A stretch of 17,502 nt of DNA, from assembly GCA_024762755.1 (NCBI GenBank), contig JANTGX010000019.1:1-17502 (forward strand), written 5' to 3'. The notes under the pieces were generated by a model. It made no database searches, was not told the origin of the DNA, and saw nothing but the letters and a program-made list of their open reading frames with translations. Below are positions 6,718 through 13,935 of this stretch, in pieces. Position 1 is the stretch's first letter. Every line of letters starts with the position of its first letter. This DNA comes from Gammaproteobacteria bacterium. GTDB lineage: Bacteria > Pseudomonadota > Gammaproteobacteria > SZUA-152. Both the position numbers and the translations under genes were made by a program.

Positions 6718-7065
6718 ATGATGCAAGGCATGGAACGCCGGCTGGAACCCCGTCACTCCCTGCGCCTCGGCGTGGAAGTCCGCTTTGCCGAAGGCGGTGC
6801 GGATGGCATGTTGCGCTGCCACAGCGGCAACGTCTGCCTGGGTGGCATCTATCTCGACGCCCGCGCCCTGCCCCTGGAGGAGGACCTGCAAGTGGAACTG
6901 GTGCTGGCGGCGGGCGCAGCGTGCACCACCAGGCCGCGTCTGCCGGCCCGGGTGGTGCGCAACGACGGCCAGGGCTGCGCCCTCGTCTTCGCCTTGCCGG
7001 ATGCCCAAAACGCGCAGGCACTGGCTCGCCTCCTGCAACAGGCGAAGGGCGCGGCGCAGGATTGA
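6718..7065 (+). CDS. Small single-domain PilZ protein (possible c-di-GMP effector)
   Basis: The 115-residue product matches the PilZ domain. It has an N-terminal RxxxR (Arg8-Leu-Glu-Pro-Arg12), then the strand SGNVCLGGIYL, where the second signature (D/N)xSxxG appears as N38-V-C40-L-G-G43. The usual Ser is therefore Cys. The remainder alternates strands (LQVELVL, PARVVRNDG, CALVFAL) and ends with a helix at 96-110, as in YcgR/PilZ folds. PilZ domains bind cyclic di-GMP with the Arg pair and the Asp/Asn-Ser motif, so binding may be kept, altered or lost here. The start at ATG 6718 (or the adjacent ATG 6721) is set by GGGAGGG at 6707-6713. It lies 16 bases after the Sel1 gene. A GGDEF-EAL protein encoded at 9843-11774 could control its ligand; that link is inference. 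Confidence 0.82.
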   Translation: MMQGMERRLEPRHSLRLGVEVRFAEGGADGMLRCHSGNVCLGGIYLDARALPLEEDLQVELVLAAGAACTTRPRLPARVVRNDGQGCALVFALPDAQNAQALARLLQQAKGAAQD

Positions 7066-7142
7066 CCCCGGCCCTGCCCGGGCGCTGAGACCGCCGCTTC
7101 CCCTCGTCCATCTCCCGGCCCCCGCCTGCCCGGCGCGACGGC

Positions 7143-7171
7143 CTTGTCTTCGGCGCCGGGCGTCCCCATAT
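7143..7171 (+). promoter_or_regulatory. Heat-shock (sigma-32/RpoH) promoter of htpG
   Basis: CTTGTC at 7143-7148 and CCCCATAT at 7164-7171, with 15 bases between. The sigma-32 consensus is CTTGAA, 13-15 bases, CCCCATnT, so the -10 element is a full match and the -35 keeps the key CTTG. It lies 82 bases before the htpG ATG, giving a leader of about 75 bases. The leader contains a short stem CCTCC (7207-7211) / GGAGG (7215-7219). No other gene starts in between. Confidence 0.8.
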
Positions 7172-7253
7172 AGCGCCGGATAACCTGCCACACGATCGCC
7201 TCCGTCCCTCCGTCGGAGGTGTTCGGCCTTTCTGTTACGAGGAGTTCGAGAAT

Positions 7254-9158
7254 ATGACCGTCGACACGCACAAGGAAACCCTGGGCTTTCAGACCGAGGT
7301 GAAGCAGCTGCTGCACCTCATGATCCACTCCCTGTACAGCAACAAGGAGATCTTTCTCCGCGAGCTGATCTCCAACGCCTCCGATGCCGCCGACAAGCTG
7401 CGTTTCGAGGCCCTCGCCGACGAGGCCCTGTTCGAGGACGACAGCGACCTTAAGATCTGGGTCAGCTATGACAAGACGGCACGCACCATCACCGTGCGCG
7501 ACAACGGTATAGGCATGACCCGCCAGGAGGTGGTGGAGAACATCGGCACCATCGCCAAGTCGGGCACCGCGCAATTCCTCGAGGCGCTCACCGGCGACCA
7601 GGCGAAGGACGCGCACCTCATCGGCCAGTTCGGCGTCGGTTTCTATTCCGCCTTCATCGTCGCCGATCGCGTCACCCTCACCACCCGCCGCGCCGGTCTC
7701 GGCCACGAGCACGGCGTGCGCTGGGAATCCAGCGGCGAGGGCGAATACACCCTGGAGACCATCGAGCACCCGCAGCGCGGCACCGAGATCGTCCTCCACC
7801 TGCGCGAGGGCGAGGACGAATTCCTCGATGGCATGCGTCTGCGCAACATCATCCACAAATACTCCGACCACATCACCCTGCCCATCCTCATGCCCAAGGA
7901 GGTCCCGGGGGAAGAGGCACCGGCTGAGGTGGAATGGGAGACCGTGAACAGCGCCTCGGCCCTTTGGGCGCGGCCCAAGAGCGAGATCAGCGAGGACGAG
8001 TACAAGGCCTTCTACAAGCACGTCGCGCACGACTTCGAAGACCCCCTGGCCTGGACCCACAACCGGGTGGAGGGCAAATACGAATACACCTCGCTGCTCT
8101 ACATCCCGGCGCGCGCGCCCTTCGACCTGTGGGACCGCGAGCGGCGCCATGGCATCAAACTCTACGTCAAGCGCGTGTTCATCATGGAGGATGCCGAGCA
8201 GCTGATGCCCAACTACCTGCGCTTCGTGCGCGGGGTGATCGATTCCAACGACCTGCCCCTCAACGTCTCGCGCGAGATCCTGCAGCACAGCAAGGTGATA
8301 GACGCCATCCGCGCCGGTTCGGTGAAGAAGGTGCTCGGCCTGCTGGAGGACCTGGCCAAGAACGAGCCGGAGAAGTACGCCACCTTCTGGCAGGAGTTCG
8401 GCCGTGTGATGAAAGAGGGCCCGGGCGAGGACTTCGCCAACCGCGAGCAGATCGCACGCCTGTTGCGCTTCGCCTCCACCCACAGCGACAGCGAGACCCA
8501 GGACGTCTCCCTGGCCGACTACGTGGCGCGCATGAAGGACGGCCAGGAGGCCATCTACTACCTCACCGCCGACAGTTTCGCCGCGGCCAAGCACAGCCCG
8601 CACCTGGAGATCTTCCGCAAGAAGGGCGTCGAGGTGCTGCTGCTCACCGACCGCGTCGACGAATGGCTGGTGGGCTCGCTCACCGAGTTCGAGGGCAAGC
8701 CGCTGAAATCCGTCACCCAGGGCGATCTCGACCTCGGCGCGCTGGAAGACGAGGCGGAGAAGGAGACCCACGAAAAGGAGGAACAGGAACTCAAGCCCCT
8801 TCTCGAACGGGTCAAGGAGACCCTGGGCGACAAGGTGGCCGAGGTGCGCCTGAGCCATCGCCTGGTGGACTCTCCGGCCTGCCTGGTCACCGGTGAGCAG
8901 GACATGAGCGCCAATCTGGAGCGCATCCTGCGCGCCGCCGGTCAGCACGTGCCGCACAGCAAGCCCAGCCTGGAGCTGAATCCCGAGCATCCCCTGGTGA
9001 AGCGTCTGCAGGACGAGCAGGACGAGACCCGCTTCGACGACCTGACCAACATCCTCTTCGATCAGGCCCTGCTCGCCGAGGGTGGCCAGCTGGACGACCC
9101 GGCCTCCTTCGTGCGCCGGCTCAACGAACTGTTGCTCAGCTGCCCGCCGGCCGGGTGA
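7254..9158 (+). CDS. htpG: Molecular chaperone HtpG (Hsp90)
   Basis: The 634-residue product has the length and order of bacterial Hsp90 (E. coli 624). The N-terminal GHKL ATPase shows EIFLRELISNASDAADKLR at 32-50 with catalytic Glu37 and Mg-binding Asn41, then DNGIGMT at 83-89 with the adenine-contacting Asp83, IGTIAKSGT at 97-105, and IGQFGVGFYSAF at 123-134. The middle domain (about 235-500) keeps FDLWDRERRHGIKLYVKRVFI and LPLNVSREILQ, and the C-terminal dimerisation domain completes it. It refolds or remodels client proteins in the cytosol in an ATP-driven clamp cycle. The ATG at 7254 has GAGGAG just before it (7239-7244 region). The stop TGA overlaps the GTG start of sfsA. Regulation by heat shock is shown by the promoter at 7143-7171. 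Confidence 0.98.
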   Translation: MTVDTHKETLGFQTEVKQLLHLMIHSLYSNKEIFLRELISNASDAADKLRFEALADEALFEDDSDLKIWVSYDKTARTITVRDNGIGMTRQEVVENIGTIAKSGTAQFLEALTGDQAKDAHLIGQFGVGFYSAFIVADRVTLTTRRAGLGHEHGVRWESSGEGEYTLETIEHPQRGTEIVLHLREGEDEFLDGMRLRNIIHKYSDHITLPILMPKEVPGEEAPAEVEWETVNSASALWARPKSEISEDEYKAFYKHVAHDFEDPLAWTHNRVEGKYEYTSLLYIPARAPFDLWDRERRHGIKLYVKRVFIMEDAEQLMPNYLRFVRGVIDSNDLPLNVSREILQHSKVIDAIRAGSVKKVLGLLEDLAKNEPEKYATFWQEFGRVMKEGPGEDFANREQIARLLRFASTHSDSETQDVSLADYVARMKDGQEAIYYLTADSFAAAKHSPHLEIFRKKGVEVLLLTDRVDEWLVGSLTEFEGKPLKSVTQGDLDLGALEDEAEKETHEKEEQELKPLLERVKETLGDKVAEVRLSHRLVDSPACLVTGEQDMSANLERILRAAGQHVPHSKPSLELNPEHPLVKRLQDEQDETRFDDLTNILFDQALLAEGGQLDDPASFVRRLNELLLSCPPAG

Positions 9159-9871
9159 GATTCGCCCAGCCCCTGATCGAGGGGCGTCTGCTGCGCCGCT
9201 ACAAACGCTTCCTCGCCGACGTGGAACTCGCCGGCGGGGAGGTGATCACCGCGCACACCGCCAACACCGGTGCCATGACCGGCTGTGCCGAGCCGGGCAG
9301 CCATGTCTGGCTCAGCCTCTCCGACAACCCCAAGCGCAAATACCCACATACCTGGGAGCTGGTGGAGGCACGCCCTGGAGTACTCGCCGGCATCAATACC
9401 CAGCGCAGCAATGCCTTGGTGGCCGAGGCCATCGCTGCCGGGCGAGTGCCCGCCCTGAGCGGCTATTCACGGTTATGTCATGAAGTACGCTATGGCGAAG
9501 AGAACAGCCGGATCGACCTGCTGCTGGAGTTCGATGCCGCGCCACCCTGTTACGTGGAGGTGAAGAACGTCACCCTGGTGGGGGCTGGGGCGGAGGCGGG
9601 CGTGGCGAGCTTTCCCGATGCGGTGAGCCGGCGAGCGCGCAAGCACCTGCGTGAACTCGAAGGGGTGGTGGCGGCCGGCCGGCGCGGCGCCATCTTCTTC
9701 TGTGTGCAACGGGGCGATGTGCGGGTGGTACGGGCGGCGGAGCAGATCGATCCCGACTACGCCGCTGCCCTGCGCCATGCCGTGGCGGCCGGGGTGGAGG
9801 CCTATGCCCTGGCAGGCGAGGTCACGCCGCAGGGCATCGTGCTCAATCGCCCGCTGCCTGTATCGCTGTGA
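9155..9871 (+). CDS. sfsA: SfsA family protein (sugar fermentation stimulation protein, PD-(D/E)XK fold)
   Basis: The 238-residue product matches SfsA along its length (E. coli 234). It has the N-terminal OB-like part (RLLRRYKRFLADVEL, HTANTGAMTGC, GSHVWLSLSDNPKRKYPHTWELV), the NTQRSN segment at 81-86, and a nuclease-like core. In the core Asp121 (SRIDLLLEF) and Glu135-x-Lys137 (YVEVKN) form the PD-(D/E)XK signature, followed by FPDAVSRRARKHLREL. SfsA was named for raising maltose use in E. coli and binds DNA; its real substrate is not settled. The GTG at 9155 is embedded in the htpG stop (GTGA), so translation is probably coupled and heat-inducible. The 3' end overlaps the convergent GGDEF-EAL gene by 29 bases. 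Confidence 0.95.
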   Translation: MRFAQPLIEGRLLRRYKRFLADVELAGGEVITAHTANTGAMTGCAEPGSHVWLSLSDNPKRKYPHTWELVEARPGVLAGINTQRSNALVAEAIAAGRVPALSGYSRLCHEVRYGEENSRIDLLLEFDAAPPCYVEVKNVTLVGAGAEAGVASFPDAVSRRARKHLRELEGVVAAGRRGAIFFCVQRGDVRVVRAAEQIDPDYAAALRHAVAAGVEAYALAGEVTPQGIVLNRPLPVSL

Positions 9872-11774
9872 GCCCGGCCAGTTGGGTGGACGGGTCGGCG
9901 CCGTCGGGATCGGCCTTGGCCCCGTTCTCGGTCTCGCAGCACTGCACGAAGGCGATGAAGTCCGCCTCTGGCAGGGGACGGGCGATGTGATAGCCCTGGG
10001 CGATGTCGCAGCCCATGGCGCGCAGGTTGTTCAGGATGTCCGCATCTTCCACGCCCTCGGCCACCACCTGCAGATTGAGGTCGTGGGCCAGACCGATGGT
10101 GGCGCGCACGATGCTGGCGTCGTCTTCGTTGGCGTTCATGTCCATGACGAAGGACTTGTCGATCTTGATCTCGTCCACCGGCAACTGACGCAGATGGCCT
10201 AACGACGAGTAGCCGGTGCCGAAGTCGTCGATGGAGATGTGAACGCCGAGGGCATCGAGACGGTTCAGCTGTTCACGGGCGTGATCCGGATCCAGCATCA
10301 TGGCGGTCTCGGTAACCTCCAGCACCAACTGCGGCGGCGGCAAGCGGTGTTCCTCGAGCAGTCTGGCGACCATGGGCACGAGTTCCTCGTCGTGCAGATT
10401 GATGGCGGAGAGATTGGCAGAGAACTTCAACGAGCGGCCATGGGCGCGGCATTCTGCGGCACGCCGTACGGTGGTCTGCAAGACCCAGGCAGTGAGTTGT
10501 TTGATGAGGCCGGTGCGCTCGGCGATGTCGACGAACTGGTCGGGCGGGATGAAGCCATGCTCAGGGTGGATCCAGCGTGCCAGGGCCTCGGCGCCGATGA
10601 CCCTGCCCGTGCGCAGGTCGAGCTTCGACTGGTAATAGAGGTTCAACTGCTCGTCGTGCAGGGCATTGCGCAGATCATTGGCCAGCCCCAGACGCCGGGC
10701 CGCGGCGTCGTTGTCCGTCTCCTGATAGACCGCCAGCGGCCGGTTGCCGCTGCGCGCCTGGAAGGTGGCCGTCTCGGCCCGTTGCAACAGACCGGCGGCA
10801 TCCTCGGCGTGCTGTGGGTGAAAGGCGATGCCGAGGGTGCCGCGGATGAACAGCGAACGGTCGTCAACGGTGAAAGCCGGTTCCAGGACACCCAGCAGGC
10901 GTTCACCGATGTCCTCCACCGTGGAGGCGTCCTGTTGCTGTAGCAGCACGGCGAACTTGTTGCCATAGAATCGACCGACGGCATCGGGGGCATGCACCAC
11001 GGACCGCAGGCGCGACGCCACCTGACGCAACAATTCGTCGCCACAGGTGTGGCCGAGTGAATCGTTGATCTCCTTGAACGCTTGCAGATCGACCAGGCAG
11101 ACGGCCAGGGGGCGCCTGTCCGTGGTGGTCTGGATGGCCGCGTCGATGGCGTGGCCCAGGGTATCGCGGTTGGGCAGGTCGGTGAGGGGATCGTGTGCGG
11201 CCTGGTGCTGCAACTGGTAGCGCTGCCGGTCGAGGCGCTCGAACAGCGAGCCGACGATGAGCGCCCCCCACACCGCGGCCCACACACCGAGCAGGGTGGC
11301 GAAGCCCATGGGCACACCGACATAGCGCACGAATTCAGCCAGGCCACCGTCGATGGCGCGATGCAGGGTGACCAGTCGATAGGGTGTGCCAGGTATGGCA
11401 CGGGTGACCCAGATATAGCGCGCATCGTCCTGTTGGAACTGGCCTTCGGGCTGGCTCAGCTGCTCGCTGGGGACCGGCGGAAGAGACTGTGACCCCTGCG
11501 GGGAAGGTACCACCCGTCCCTCGGCATCGAGCAGCAGCAGGGCATCGTGGGCCGTCTCGTACTCGGGCAGCAACTTCTGGATCTGTTCCAGGGTGGGCCT
11601 TTCGGGCAGGGTGGCGAGGAGTTGCTGGCTATGGTCCTGCAGGAGATGGGGGATCTGGTGCCAATGATAGTCGCGCGCGCTGGTATAGGCGATGGCGCTG
11701 AACAGGGCGATCACCAGCAGGCTGCCGGCGAGAAAGCCCACCAGCAGCCGGTTGCGCTGGCGATTGGCCGCCAT
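9843..11774 (-). CDS. Membrane GGDEF-EAL protein, probable c-di-GMP phosphodiesterase
   Basis: The 643-residue product has a membrane helix at about 9-31, a periplasmic region of about 120 residues, a second helix at about 151-178, then a GGDEF domain (about 190-350) and an EAL domain (about 365-620). The GGDEF signature is replaced by YGNKF at 270-274, so cyclase activity is unlikely; the domain may be structural or bind GTP. The EAL domain keeps its catalytic set: EAL at 396-398, Asn454, EVTE with Glu486, IDDFGTGYSSL with Asp516/Asp517, Lys537, AEGVE with Glu573, and QGYHIARPLP with Gln593. It most likely hydrolyses c-di-GMP at the inner membrane in response to a periplasmic signal. The ATG at 11774 is preferred; an in-frame GTG at 11786 would add four residues. 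No strong ribosome binding site is seen. It is divergent from asnO and convergent with sfsA. Confidence 0.92.
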   Translation of the reverse strand: MAANRQRNRLLVGFLAGSLLVIALFSAIAYTSARDYHWHQIPHLLQDHSQQLLATLPERPTLEQIQKLLPEYETAHDALLLLDAEGRVVPSPQGSQSLPPVPSEQLSQPEGQFQQDDARYIWVTRAIPGTPYRLVTLHRAIDGGLAEFVRYVGVPMGFATLLGVWAAVWGALIVGSLFERLDRQRYQLQHQAAHDPLTDLPNRDTLGHAIDAAIQTTTDRRPLAVCLVDLQAFKEINDSLGHTCGDELLRQVASRLRSVVHAPDAVGRFYGNKFAVLLQQQDASTVEDIGERLLGVLEPAFTVDDRSLFIRGTLGIAFHPQHAEDAAGLLQRAETATFQARSGNRPLAVYQETDNDAAARRLGLANDLRNALHDEQLNLYYQSKLDLRTGRVIGAEALARWIHPEHGFIPPDQFVDIAERTGLIKQLTAWVLQTTVRRAAECRAHGRSLKFSANLSAINLHDEELVPMVARLLEEHRLPPPQLVLEVTETAMMLDPDHAREQLNRLDALGVHISIDDFGTGYSSLGHLRQLPVDEIKIDKSFVMDMNANEDDASIVRATIGLAHDLNLQVVAEGVEDADILNNLRAMGCDIAQGYHIARPLPEADFIAFVQCCETENGAKADPDGADPSTQLAGLTAIQAAGD

Positions 11775-11786
11775 CACCCGGGCCAC

Positions 11787-12148
11787 CCTGTGCCGAGGTG
11801 GCGGTGACGGACAGGTCGGCGATCCTGGGACGGCAGGAGGGAAAGTGGTGTCATGGCAACGGCGTCGGGCTGCAGGCGAAAGGGGTCAACCGCCGCCCCG
11901 AGCCGGGGAGGCGTCGTCTGAGAGTAACGGCCTTGCGACGGGGGACTTGAGGCGTCTCGCCTCCGGGCTACCGACGGTCTCGGTGCGCCTGCCCCGCGAT
12001 GGGCCTTCGGTCGCTGAGCCGATGTGTTATGGTGATGCCCGAAGACGCCGGTTATCCGCCTCATCCCCCGTCGATCACGCCGGGCCGGCCCGAATCCCCG
12101 CGTGGCAACGGCCCTGGCCGTTACGCCATCGCCCCCAGAGACAACGAC
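11787..12148. other. Divergent intergenic region between the EAL gene and the NAGGN operon
   Basis: About 360 bases with no supported gene; the asnO frame stays open to 11999, but the true start is set by the catalytic Cys. Two short perfect hairpins with 3-base loops lie here: CCCCG 11896-11900 / CGGGG 11904-11908, and GAGGCG 11949-11954 / CGCCTC 11958-11963. The region must hold promoters for both flanking genes. The only -10-like element noted is TATGGT 12028-12033, without a matching -35. Confidence 0.4.
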
Positions 12149-13924
12149 ATGTGTGGCATCTGCGGAGAAATCCGCTTCGACGACGATACCCCCGACACGG
12201 CCGCCATCCAGCGCATGGTGGACCAGATGACCCCCCGCGGCCCCGACGCCAGCGGCCTGTTCCAGATGAACCGCCTGGCGGCGGGCCACCGCCGGCTGAA
12301 GATCATCGACCTGAGCGAGCACGCCCAGCAGCCCATGATCGACAACGAGCTGGGCCTGGGCCTGGTGTTCAACGGCGCCATCTACAACTATCCCGAGCTG
12401 CGCCAGGAGCTGAGCCGGCGCGGCTACCGCTTCTTCTCCCACGGCGACACGGAAGTGATCCTCAAGGCCTATGCCGAGTGGGGCGCCGACTGCGTGCAGC
12501 ACCTCTCGGGGATGTTCGCCTTCGCCCTGTGGGAGCGTGACAGCGGGCGGTTGCTGCTGGCCCGCGACCGCCTCGGCATCAAGCCGCTGTATTACGCCGA
12601 ATCCGGCGGGGCGCTGCGCTTCGCTTCGACCCTGCCGGCGCTGCTGGCGGCCGGCGACGTGGATAGCACCATCGATCCGGTGGCCCTGCACCACTACATG
12701 AGTTTCCACGCCGTGGTGCCGGCGCCCCACACCCTGCTCCAGGGCGTGCGCAAGCTGCCCCCCGCCACCACCCTGCTGATCGAGGCCGACGGCCGCCGCC
12801 AGGAGCGGCGCTACTGGGCGCCGGTCTACGGCGTGCGCGACGACGAACGCGACCTGAGCGAGGACGACTGGCGGGATCGGGTGCTGGACGGCCTGCGTAC
12901 CGCGGTCAAGCGCCGCCTCATCGCCGACGTGCCGGTGGGCGTGCTGCTCTCCGGCGGCCTCGACTCCAGCCTCATCGTCGGCCTGCTGGCCGAGCAGGGG
13001 CAGTCCGGCCTGAACACCTTCTCGGTGGGCTTCGAGAGTGTGGGCGACGAGCAGGGCGACGAGTTCCGCTATTCGGACTTCATCGCCCGCCACTATGCCA
13101 CCGAGCATCACAAGCTGTTCGTCGACTCCGCCACGCTGCTGCCCAATCTGCAGGCCTGCGTCGCGGCCATGTCCGAACCCATGGTCAGCCACGACGTGAT
13201 CGGTTTCTACCTGCTCTCGCAGCAGGTCGCCCGCCACGTCAAGGTGGTGCAGAGCGGTCAGGGTGCCGACGAGGTGTTCGCCGGCTATCACTGGTATCCG
13301 CCCCTGTTGCAGAGCGAGGATCCCCTGGCGGACTACGCCCGGGTGTTCTTCGACCGCGACCACGCGGAGTTCGCGCGCGCCGTCACCCCGGCCTGGGCCA
13401 GCGAGGACTTCAGCCGCCAGTTCGTGCGCGACCACTTCGCCCAGCCGGGCGCGACGCGCGCCATCGACAAGGCGCTACGCCTGGACAGCAACATCATGCT
13501 GGTGGACGACCCGGTCAAGCGCGTGGACAACATGACCATGGCCTGGGGGCTGGAGGCCCGGGTGCCCTTCCTCGACCACGAACTGGTGGAGCTGGCGGCG
13601 CGGGTGCCGGCGGAGCTGAAGGTGCGCGAGGACGGCAAGTACATCCTCAAGCAGGCGGCCAGGCAGGTGATCCCGGCCGAGGTCATCGACCGCCCCAAGG
13701 GCTATTTCCCGGTGCCGGCGCTGAAATACCTGCAGGGCGAATACCTGGACTTCGTGCGCGACATCCTCGACCGCCCGGCGGCGCGCCAGCGGGGCCTCTT
13801 CCGCGCCGAGTACATCGACGAACTCCTGCAGGCCCCGGACCAACACATCACACCGCTGCGCGGTTCCAAACTATGGCAGATCGCCCTGCTGGAGTTCTGG
13901 CTGCAGACCCATCACATCCATTGA
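12149..13924 (+). CDS. asnO: N-acetylglutaminylglutamine amidotransferase (asparagine synthase family)
   Basis: The 591-residue product has a class II glutamine amidotransferase domain starting at the nucleophile Cys2 (MCGICGEI). PRGPD at 29-33, the oxyanion-type VFNGAIYNY at 73-81 and GDTE at 99-102 complete this domain. The asparagine-synthase domain follows, with the ATP-pyrophosphatase loop LSGGLDSS at 267-274, SGQGADEVFAGY at 369-380 and VDNMTMAWGLEARVPFLDHE further on. The context with the synthetase and M42 peptidase marks it as the NAGGN-specific family: it amidates the C-terminal carboxylate of N-acetylglutaminylglutamine to give the osmolyte NAGGN. The ATG at 12149 is chosen because Cys must be residue 2 after Met removal; longer frames back to 11999 would bury it. 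Only a weak AGAG precedes it. The next gene starts 11 bases after the stop. Expression under osmotic stress is known for the family; no operator was identified. Confidence 0.95.
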   Translation: MCGICGEIRFDDDTPDTAAIQRMVDQMTPRGPDASGLFQMNRLAAGHRRLKIIDLSEHAQQPMIDNELGLGLVFNGAIYNYPELRQELSRRGYRFFSHGDTEVILKAYAEWGADCVQHLSGMFAFALWERDSGRLLLARDRLGIKPLYYAESGGALRFASTLPALLAAGDVDSTIDPVALHHYMSFHAVVPAPHTLLQGVRKLPPATTLLIEADGRRQERRYWAPVYGVRDDERDLSEDDWRDRVLDGLRTAVKRRLIADVPVGVLLSGGLDSSLIVGLLAEQGQSGLNTFSVGFESVGDEQGDEFRYSDFIARHYATEHHKLFVDSATLLPNLQACVAAMSEPMVSHDVIGFYLLSQQVARHVKVVQSGQGADEVFAGYHWYPPLLQSEDPLADYARVFFDRDHAEFARAVTPAWASEDFSRQFVRDHFAQPGATRAIDKALRLDSNIMLVDDPVKRVDNMTMAWGLEARVPFLDHELVELAARVPAELKVREDGKYILKQAARQVIPAEVIDRPKGYFPVPALKYLQGEYLDFVRDILDRPAARQRGLFRAEYIDELLQAPDQHITPLRGSKLWQIALLEFWLQTHHIH

Positions 13925-13935
13925 GGCTCACGGAC

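Noticed and set aside
5628..6731. 367-codon minus-strand frame containing TRTRTANLLITNQLHYQ
   Set aside because: That peptide is the reverse complement of the tRNA-Thr gene, a well-known source of false proteins; the rest is spacer and antisense.
6849..8990. 713-codon open frame on the minus strand through htpG
   Set aside because: It lies antisense to an unmistakable htpG with strong motifs. Its long open state follows from high GC and codon bias, and the translation shows no family or start signal.
11774..13435. 553-codon minus-strand frame antisense to asnO
   Set aside because: Low-complexity, His/Gln/Gly/Val-rich translation opposite a well-defined amidotransferase; a GC-driven shadow.
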